Shown here piece by piece: positions 7,098-12,430 of a DNA stretch of 12,430 bases (the first letter of the stretch is position 1; every line of letters begins with the position of its first letter). The notes below the pieces were generated by a model that was not told where the DNA came from, did not search any database, and was given only the letters and a program-made list of their open reading frames with translations. The stretch is from Candidatus Atribacteria bacterium (GTDB lineage: Bacteria > Atribacterota > Atribacteria > Atribacterales > Atribacteraceae). A program made the position numbers and the translations under genes. The stretch is taken from contig JAPLGF010000147.1 of assembly GCA_026390275.1 (NCBI GenBank), positions 1 through 12,430 on the forward strand, given 5' to 3'.

Positions 7098-7517
7098 TCA
7101 TTGCTCTTGTTCAGTGGGCTGGGTGGCAATGGCAATTTTCTCAGCGCCAGCTTTTTTCAGAACATCCATGACCGTCACCACTTTCCCATGGAGAACTCGT
7201 TTATCCGCCTCAATGACCACTGTTGCCTCCGGATCTTTGCGTAATGCCACGACCACTGCCGAAGGAAGTTCGTTGGAGTCTACCAGTGCCCCATTCACAT
7301 AGAGCATGTTGTTTTCGGTAATGGTAATCGTGATCGTTTTGGCCTCTTCAATCTTGGAAAAGTCGGCGGATGGTAAGTTGACCTTGGCTCCACTCTCCAT
7401 ACTCACAAAAGATGTGGTCACGATGAAAAAAATAACCAGCTGAAGAATGACATCAATGAGTGGAGTGAGGTTGAGATTAGGCAGGGGCTTCGGTTTTCTT
7501 CGACGAAATTGAAACAT
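7098..7517 (-). CDS. exbD: ExbD/TolR-family biopolymer transport protein
   Basis: Inner-membrane stator partner of ExbB/TolQ that passes proton-motive energy to a TonB/TolA-type protein. From the ATG at 7517 it has 139 residues, the usual ExbD size. A basic cytoplasmic tail (FRRRKPKP) leads into LNLTPLIDVILQLVIFFIVT, with the essential membrane aspartate at residue 22 in this numbering (25 if a TTG at 7526 is used). The periplasmic part (about 45-135) has the ExbD fold pattern, including TITITENNMLYVNG, VVIEADKRV and GKVVTVMDVLKKAGAEKIAIAT. The ATG with GAGGAG just upstream is preferred, although the spacing is short; the TTG overlaps the exbB stop. ExbD and TolR cannot be fully told apart, but the neighbour suggests a TonB-like partner. 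Confidence 0.93.
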   Translation of the reverse strand: MFQFRRRKPKPLPNLNLTPLIDVILQLVIFFIVTTSFVSMESGAKVNLPSADFSKIEEAKTITITITENNMLYVNGALVDSNELPSAVVVALRKDPEATVVIEADKRVLHGKVVTVMDVLKKAGAEKIAIATQPTEQEQ

Positions 7518-7522
7518 GCTCC

Positions 7523-8035
7523 TCAACTCATGGCAATGGTCAATCCAGCTGCCGTGGTGATCAGGGCTTCGGAAATTCCACTGGCCATTTCGGCTGGTTT
7601 CCCGACACCAACCGCCGCAATGACGCTGAAGGTTCGAATCATTCCCGTCACTGTACCCAGGAGACCGAGGAGTGGTGAAACATTCGCGATGGTCACGAGT
7701 AATCCCAATCTTTTTTCATAGAATGGAAGTTCCTGCATAGCCGCCACATCCATCGCTTCACGAACTTCTTTATCAAGCCCATGGTAATACTTCCGAAGAC
7801 CAGCAATAAGTATACGGGAAGCAGGCTGGGGACTCTTCTGGCAATATTCGTAGATAGAACGGAGATCCTTTTGGGCAACGAATTTTCGGACTGAGCGGAC
7901 AAACTTCTTTACTTTTTCTTTGGAAAAACTGAGAACGTACCATCTTTCGATAAGAACTGCTAAAAAAACGACTGAAACAGCAATGAGCGGATACATCACG
8001 TATCCACCTTTAGTGATAACAGAAAAAATTTGCAT
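7523..8035 (-). CDS. exbB: ExbB/TolQ/MotA-family proton channel protein, apparently C-terminally truncated
   Basis: Inner-membrane proton channel subunit. Residues 11-31 form the first helix (GGYVMYPLIAVSVVFLAVLIE). A cytoplasmic loop runs to about 108, the second helix is in 109-135 with SPLLGLLGTVTGMI (T128 near the channel), and the third helix starts at ISEALITTAAGLTIAM. The protein then stops at residue 170, where relatives continue with an IPxLxxYNxF-type segment and a cytoplasmic C-terminal helix of some 30-60 residues. The third helix is therefore cut in half, and no other frame downstream restores it before exbD starts. Either it is a broken gene, or sequence was lost at the exbB/exbD junction. 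The start is secure, with AGGAGGT 8 nt before the ATG. It follows the TPR C-terminal fragment after 54 nt. Confidence 0.85.
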   Translation of the reverse strand: MQIFSVITKGGYVMYPLIAVSVVFLAVLIERWYVLSFSKEKVKKFVRSVRKFVAQKDLRSIYEYCQKSPQPASRILIAGLRKYYHGLDKEVREAMDVAAMQELPFYEKRLGLLVTIANVSPLLGLLGTVTGMIRTFSVIAAVGVGKPAEMASGISEALITTAAGLTIAMS

Positions 8036-8089
8036 CTACAAAGACCTCCTGCTTATTGACCCAAGAAACAGCATCAGTGTATCCTCAGA

Positions 8090-8521
8090 TCATTTCGTCG
8101 TCAATAGAGCGGCTCGCTCCCGGGACTTTTCGACCCACTCATCACTCTTTTCGCTGTTTGCTATCTGTTGATAGAATTGAATAGCGTCTTTCACGCGGTT
8201 GAGATACTCCAGACATACACCCACGAGATATCCTCCCCGGGTGTAGTAAGTTCCGTTACTGGGGGAGAGAAGTTTTTCAAAATAGAAAATCGCCCGTTCA
8301 TAAAGACTACTTTTGAGATACACCCTTCCCAAACGATACCAGGTGTATTCTTGTGTTTCACCCGTTGTCGTTTTCTCCAGCTCCAGGAGGGCAGGAAGCG
8401 CATCCTGATATTTCTTCCCGGCAATACACACATCAGCCGACAAGGACAATAGCTCCTTTCGATCCTTCCCTTGAGGATAGGTATTCATATATATCTTGAT
8501 TCGTTCCAATGCTCCAGTCAC
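8090..8521 (-). CDS. C-terminal TPR fragment of the upstream TolB-like/TPR protein
   Basis: A 143-residue TPR segment with a GTG start overlapping the upstream stop (GTGA). It has no signal peptide and begins inside a repeat. The open frame continues upstream of the GTG with codons reading SHYNGDV, so the full local repeat is YNGDVTGALERIKIYMNTYP, a typical TPR helix pair. This argues that it is the tail of the gene starting at 11574, not a separate gene. Further TPR helices follow (AGKKYQDALPALLELEK, YRLGRVYLKSSLYERAIFYFEKLL, YLVGVCLEYLNRVKDAIQFYQQI) and it ends naturally. Adding one base to the T5 run at 8539-8543 (A5 in the mRNA) would join both into one 1161-residue protein. The alternative, two genes coupled through GTGA, would leave this part in the cytoplasm. 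Confidence 0.6.
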   Translation of the reverse strand: MTGALERIKIYMNTYPQGKDRKELLSLSADVCIAGKKYQDALPALLELEKTTTGETQEYTWYRLGRVYLKSSLYERAIFYFEKLLSPSNGTYYTRGGYLVGVCLEYLNRVKDAIQFYQQIANSEKSDEWVEKSRERAALLTTK

Positions 8522-11500
8522 ATCACCATTATAGTGGCTTTTTCGGAAAAAGCGGGTTTTGACTTTATCTTCTGGAAAAAAGGAATAGCCTGTTCCTTTT
8601 GTCCCAGCTTCTGATAGGCAAATCCTAAACGCCAGGAAATGGTATCATCGTTTTTCTGGGAGAATGATTGATACCACTGGATCACCTCTGGCCATTTTTC
8701 CTGTCGATAGGCAATATCTCCTAAGTAGAATTGTGCTTCTTCTAAAAAATCCGCTTTCCCAGATTGGATGGCACGTTGGAGAAACTGGGAAGCGGAAGAA
8801 AAATCTCCGGTTCTATAAAGCGATTTTCCATACAAAAAATCAACCATGGCGGTATTTTCCGGTTTGACCCCGCGTTCAATCATTCTTTTCAATACCGGAA
8901 TCGCCCGGGAATATTCTTCTTTTTGCACCAGATCCACGGCATTTTTGAGTTCTTCTACTTCCGGATCCTGTAAAATGTCATCGGGATTTTTTCCAGCCTG
9001 GACGAGAAGTTCTTTGGCTTTATCCTTTTTATCAAGTTTTACATAAGACCAGATCAAAAGGTAGAGATATTCATCCTCTAAACGACCATCAGGTCTATCC
9101 AAAGAACTGATTCCATCTATCACTTTTTGCCATTCTCCGTTCAGGTATGCCAGCTTGATATTCAGACGAAGGTAATCAGAGGCAAACTTTTCCTGCAATG
9201 TATTTTCGATTCCCGAAATGGCCTTGGTCGCTTCCGACTTCTGACCATTCTCTAAAAAACAAGAAGCCATTTTCAGACGAGCTTCCAGGAGATATTTCCC
9301 TTGTGGATTATCTTTAATATATTTTTGGAAGGATTCCAGGGCTTTTACCCATTCTTTCTGCCGATAATAGGTATCCCCCACTAAAAAAAGGCTTTCGCCT
9401 CCTTCCACTTGCGAAAAATTGTCGCGTGATTTTTCTTCCTCTCCCAGATTGCGGTAAGTATATCCCAGTGCTTCCATAACCTGTCGGCGGTATTCACTTC
9501 GTGGGTAGGTTTTCACGAAACTCTCCAGGGCTTTTACCGACTCCTTCCACTGCTTTTCTTGATAGAAGCTAAATGCCGAATAGAAGGCCACCTTTTCCCG
9601 ATAGGTACTTTTCGGAAAACGGAGGAAAAACTGCTGAACGCTAACCCGGGCATCCGGATATTTCCTTTGCTTGACCAGTGCTTCAATCCGGAGTGACTCC
9701 GCTTCTTCAATAAAATCGGTGTAGGGATAATCTGTCACCAGTTCATTCAGGAATTGAAGAGCATCCTCCCATCGATCCAGCTTTATGTAAGCCACCACTA
9801 CTCCCCACAGGGCGGAGGACTTGTCTTCCCCCTCTAAACCATTCTGGGCAGTGTGATATTGTTCAGCCGCCTGCACCCAATCATTCATCCCCCCGTAGAG
9901 CTCACCTAAAAGGAGATGAGCTTCCGGGAAATCCGGCTGAATGTCCACTGCTTTTTTCAATGCATCCAGAGCCCGGGGCTTTTCCCCCCAGGAATAGAGT
10001 TCGTACCCCATTTGATAATATTGCCAGGCTTTATCCGCTGGTTGGGAAAGAAGCTCAGCGTTCTTTTCTCTTTCCCGAATATATTTATCCTTCTGACCAA
10101 GGATATAATAAGAACGCGCCAAAAAATCATGAGCATCTGGATAGCGCGGATTTTCCGAGATGGCCCTTCCAAAGTAGGAAATGGCTTCTTGATAATCGGC
10201 GTTTTGATAGAGTTCAAAACCTTTTCGGAATGCATCCAGAGCTTTCCGACCGTATTGTTTTTCTTGCAGTGTTTTTTCTAAAAAACGCTTGGCCTGACTG
10301 TCAAAGGGGTCAATTTCGATGACTTTCTTCCAGACGCCTTCTGCTTCATCAAGTTCTCCCAGATCATAGAGTGTTCGTCCCAACCAGTACTGCGCTTCCT
10401 TCATGGTGGGGTTTAATTTGATCGCTCCCCGGAAATATTGAGCAGCGTTTTTTAAATCTCCACTGGAATAGAATCGATATCCGGTTCGATACGATTCATA
10501 GGCATCTTTCCCAAAAGTAGCAGCTTTCCCCGCCTCGGAGGCAAAGTACTGGGCTTGCTTGAGAGAAGGATTGAGGGCATATGCTTTATTCCAATACTCT
10601 TGTGCCCGACCAGTATCTCCTTGTTCATAACACACCTTTCCCATCAAGAAAAAAGCCTCCGCAAAAGTGGGACGGATGGCGATGGCATCATTGAGACTGT
10701 TAAGTGCCAGATCATATTTCTTTTGTGTGACATACGAATAGGCTAAACGAAGGTACGCCTGAGTGGCGGAAACGAGATCCGTCCGACCACCATCTTCCTT
10801 TTTCAGGAGTTCCAGATAGGTGTTCCAGGTTTCGACTTCTTTCGCTATCCATCCTGTTTTTTGGTACATCGAGGCTAAGTAGTAATAGCTGGGAATATAG
10901 GTGGGTTCCGAACTGATGGTCTGCTGGACCGATTCAAAAGCAGATTTCCAGAGTGGTTTATTGGGAAACTGGGAATCGCCGTATTCCCGAAGAGCCTCCT
11001 CCATTTGAGCGACCCCCTGGTAAAGGGGAACGAGTGACGGGACCGGGAAAGGAAAAGAAACCGGCTCTCCGGATGAAATAAACCCCAGAATGTTCGCTAC
11101 CTCCTGAATATAGTATTCTTGAATAACTTGCGGAGAAGCCAGATCGAATACATTACTCTTGATATCGATATACCCTTCTTTCCCTATTTGATGGAGTCGC
11201 CCACTGATAATCAAGCGATCCTTCCCACCAATGGTTCTCATTCGAAATGTTCCGGATAGAATGGCATTACATCCGATTCTTTTTCCTAATACCTGAGCAG
11301 TAGTTTGTACCAGGATCACATCGGAAGGAGTTTTGGATTCTCTTATGATCTCATCGACCTGGAGGGGATCGATGATTTCTACCCCCCCAGTTTTCTCCAA
11401 AGCATTTTTTATCAGGTCCCGGATCAAATATCCCAGGTATTCCTTCCCCTCATCCCGACTGATGAAAGGGACAATCGCCAGAGTATCTTTGGCAAAGACA

Positions 11501-11574
11501 GAACCTGAAAAGCTGAAAAGAAAGAAAAATAACAAAAAAACTTTATACCATCCTCGAAAAGGGATTGTATGCAT
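8518..11574 (-). CDS. Very large secreted TPR protein with an N-terminal TolB-like domain
   Basis: 1018 residues from the ATG at 11574, which has GGAGG 7 nt upstream; a GTG one codon earlier is only 4 nt from it. Residues 1-28 are a signal peptide (basic start, long LFFFLF core, cleavage after SVFA). Residues about 31-165 form an alpha/beta domain like the TolB amino-terminal/CsgG-type fold: LAIVPFISRDEG, an LIRDLIKNAL helix, VEIIDPLQVDEII, IGCNAILSGTFRM and LIISGRLHQ. From about 195 to the end runs a TPR array. The first half has classic repeats (AAQYFRGAIKLNP, EAQYWLG), and the second half has YbgF/BamD-like repeats (FLNELVTDYP, FFLRFPKSTYREKVAFY, FVKTYPRSEYR). It is periplasmic and probably a protein-binding scaffold. 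It precedes exbB-exbD and the TonB-like gene, and follows pstB by 23 nt. The 3' end appears frame-broken. Confidence 0.88.
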   Translation of the reverse strand: MHTIPFRGWYKVFLLFFFLFSFSGSVFAKDTLAIVPFISRDEGKEYLGYLIRDLIKNALEKTGGVEIIDPLQVDEIIRESKTPSDVILVQTTAQVLGKRIGCNAILSGTFRMRTIGGKDRLIISGRLHQIGKEGYIDIKSNVFDLASPQVIQEYYIQEVANILGFISSGEPVSFPFPVPSLVPLYQGVAQMEEALREYGDSQFPNKPLWKSAFESVQQTISSEPTYIPSYYYLASMYQKTGWIAKEVETWNTYLELLKKEDGGRTDLVSATQAYLRLAYSYVTQKKYDLALNSLNDAIAIRPTFAEAFFLMGKVCYEQGDTGRAQEYWNKAYALNPSLKQAQYFASEAGKAATFGKDAYESYRTGYRFYSSGDLKNAAQYFRGAIKLNPTMKEAQYWLGRTLYDLGELDEAEGVWKKVIEIDPFDSQAKRFLEKTLQEKQYGRKALDAFRKGFELYQNADYQEAISYFGRAISENPRYPDAHDFLARSYYILGQKDKYIREREKNAELLSQPADKAWQYYQMGYELYSWGEKPRALDALKKAVDIQPDFPEAHLLLGELYGGMNDWVQAAEQYHTAQNGLEGEDKSSALWGVVVAYIKLDRWEDALQFLNELVTDYPYTDFIEEAESLRIEALVKQRKYPDARVSVQQFFLRFPKSTYREKVAFYSAFSFYQEKQWKESVKALESFVKTYPRSEYRRQVMEALGYTYRNLGEEEKSRDNFSQVEGGESLFLVGDTYYRQKEWVKALESFQKYIKDNPQGKYLLEARLKMASCFLENGQKSEATKAISGIENTLQEKFASDYLRLNIKLAYLNGEWQKVIDGISSLDRPDGRLEDEYLYLLIWSYVKLDKKDKAKELLVQAGKNPDDILQDPEVEELKNAVDLVQKEEYSRAIPVLKRMIERGVKPENTAMVDFLYGKSLYRTGDFSSASQFLQRAIQSGKADFLEEAQFYLGDIAYRQEKWPEVIQWYQSFSQKNDDTISWRLGFAYQKLGQKEQAIPFFQKIKSKPAFSEKATIMVM

Positions 11575-11597
11575 CACTTAACCTCCGATTAAAAAGA

Positions 11598-12356
11598 TCA
11601 TCCAAATCGACCAGTGAGATATTCTTCGGTTTCTTTTTTTTGCGGTTTCGTAAAGATCTGGGCGGTGGTCCCAGACTCGATGAGTTTGCCCAGCAGAAGA
11701 AAAGTTGTAAAATCGGAGGCTCGAGCGGCTTCCTGCATGTTATGAGTGACGATAATAATAGTGTATTTCTCTTTCAAATCTTTGATGAGTTCTTCAATCC
11801 GGGCAGTCGCAATGGGATCCAGGGCAGAAGCCGGTTCGTCCATTAACAAGATTTCCGGTTCCACCGCAATGGCTCTGGCAATACAAAGTCGCTGCTGTTG
11901 ACCACCAGAAAGATCAAAAGCCAAGGCATTCAACCGATCCTTTACCTCATCTAACAAAGCAGCCGAAATAAGACTTTCCTCCACCCGTTCGGCTATTTTC
12001 CGTCGATCTTTCCATCCCTGGATCCGCAGACCATAGGCAATGTTTTCAAAAATACTTTTGGGAAAAGGATTTGGTCTTTGAAAAACCATCCCAATTCGTT
12101 GACGTAAAACAACTGGGTCCACACCTTCTCCATATACATTTTGTTGATCAATAAGTATTTCACCACTGGTTCGAAAGTTTTCGAAAAAATCATTCATCCG
12201 ATTAATACTTCGTAACAAGGTTGACTTTCCACATCCGGAAGGTCCAATAATAGCAGAAACCTTTTTTTGGGGAAAGTTCATATTGATATTATACAATATT
12301 TGTTTTTCTCCAAAAAAAACATTAAAATGCGAAACCAGCAAATTTACCTCATCCAT
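11598..12356 (-). CDS. pstB: Phosphate ABC transporter ATP-binding protein
   Basis: Cytosolic ATPase subunit of the PstSCAB high-affinity phosphate importer; 252 residues, the usual length. Walker A is GPSGCGKST (38-46), and the Q-loop with the PstB-type FQRPNPFPKSIFENIAYGLR segment is at 92-111 (Q93). The ABC signature LSGGQQQR is at 149-156, Walker B ILLMDEPASALDP at 169-181 and the H-loop THNMQEA at 204-210. The QRPNPFP segment separates PstB from other ABC ATPases. The ATG follows the pstA stop by 4 nt. No phoU follows; the next gene is the TPR protein. No Pho-type operator is visible because the operon start lies outside the window. Confidence 0.97.
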   Translation of the reverse strand: MDEVNLLVSHFNVFFGEKQILYNINMNFPQKKVSAIIGPSGCGKSTLLRSINRMNDFFENFRTSGEILIDQQNVYGEGVDPVVLRQRIGMVFQRPNPFPKSIFENIAYGLRIQGWKDRRKIAERVEESLISAALLDEVKDRLNALAFDLSGGQQQRLCIARAIAVEPEILLMDEPASALDPIATARIEELIKDLKEKYTIIIVTHNMQEAARASDFTTFLLLGKLIESGTTAQIFTKPQKKETEEYLTGRFG

Positions 12357-12360
12357 ACTT

Positions 12361-12429
12361 TCACCACTTTCTAGTTGTTCTCGAACGTCTCCGGAGATAA
12401 ATTGCTAAAAAATTGACCCCGAGAACCAG
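12361..12429 (-). CDS. pstA: Phosphate ABC transporter permease, C-terminal end (partial)
   Basis: The last 22 codons of an ORF entering from the right edge read L-V-L-G-V-N-F-L-A-I-Y-L-R-R-R and end ..RTTRKW before a TGA at 12363-12361. A final membrane helix followed by an LRRR-type basic tail is typical of PstA, and the 4-nt gap to pstB fits the pstC-pstA-pstB order. The rest of the gene is outside the window, so the name relies on the tail pattern plus position. Confidence 0.75.
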   Translation of the reverse strand: MVLGVNFLAIYLRRRSRTTRKW

Positions 12430-12430
12430 T

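Noticed and set aside
8036..8074. 12-codon minus-strand frame ending directly at the exbB ATG (possible leader peptide)
   Set aside because: It runs through the exbB ribosome binding site, has no binding site of its own and encodes nothing recognisable; length is within chance.
9916..10322. Plus-strand frames antisense to the TPR array
   Set aside because: These open frames look like by-products of the repetitive TPR coding sequence; no ribosome binding site or family match supports them.

Overview
The window comes from a moderate-GC bacterium and is almost entirely coding. All genes but one lie on the minus strand, so the biological reading direction runs from position 12430 down to 1. The set includes an ExbB/ExbD energiser pair, a TonB-like anchored protein, a secreted TolB-like/TPR protein and lipoprotein diacylglyceryl transferase, which points to a two-membrane (diderm) cell. 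The gene styles (MtnA beside a trimeric-type nucleoside phosphorylase, a DUF3048 protein, TTG/GTG starts with strong AGGAGG ribosome binding sites) remind me of deep-branching anaerobes such as Atribacterota, Thermotogota or Synergistota. That placement is an impression and was not tested.

Region 1 (12430-11598) is the end of a phosphate-uptake operon: the last codons of pstA, then a complete pstB. Region 2 (11574-5628) is an envelope cluster. It holds a very large secreted protein with a TolB-N-like domain and many TPRs, split by a frame break near 8520-8545 into a main ORF and a C-terminal fragment; an ExbB/TolQ-like protein that stops inside its third membrane helix; ExbD; and a 487-residue protein whose N-terminus looks like TonB (membrane anchor, proline-containing periplasmic linker) but whose C-terminus is DUF3048 (YerB-like) instead of the TonB beta domain. 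Region 3 (5628-1428) is a tightly packed run: lgt, a XerC/D-type tyrosine recombinase, a purine nucleoside/MTA phosphorylase-like gene, a small SMEXP-family membrane protein, and mtnA. The phosphorylase and MtnA can act in sequence in methionine salvage (MTA to methylthioribose-1-phosphate to methylthioribulose-1-phosphate). Region 4 (1385-1) holds one small plus-strand DUF4405-like membrane protein, facing mtnA across a probable two-way terminator. Beyond it is a broken sugar-type ABC transporter binding protein that lacks its 5' end and an internal segment, followed by a hairpin.

The most interesting points are the TonB-like/DUF3048 hybrid sitting where TonB or TolA would be, the TolB-like/TPR protein encoded just upstream of the energiser, and an Asp at the specificity position of the phosphorylase beside mtnA. 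Three genes in this short stretch are broken (binding protein, ExbB, TPR protein). This could be real decay or an assembly/consensus problem and should be settled before any function is built on them. I saw no tRNA, rRNA, CRISPR array, transposase or prophage gene.
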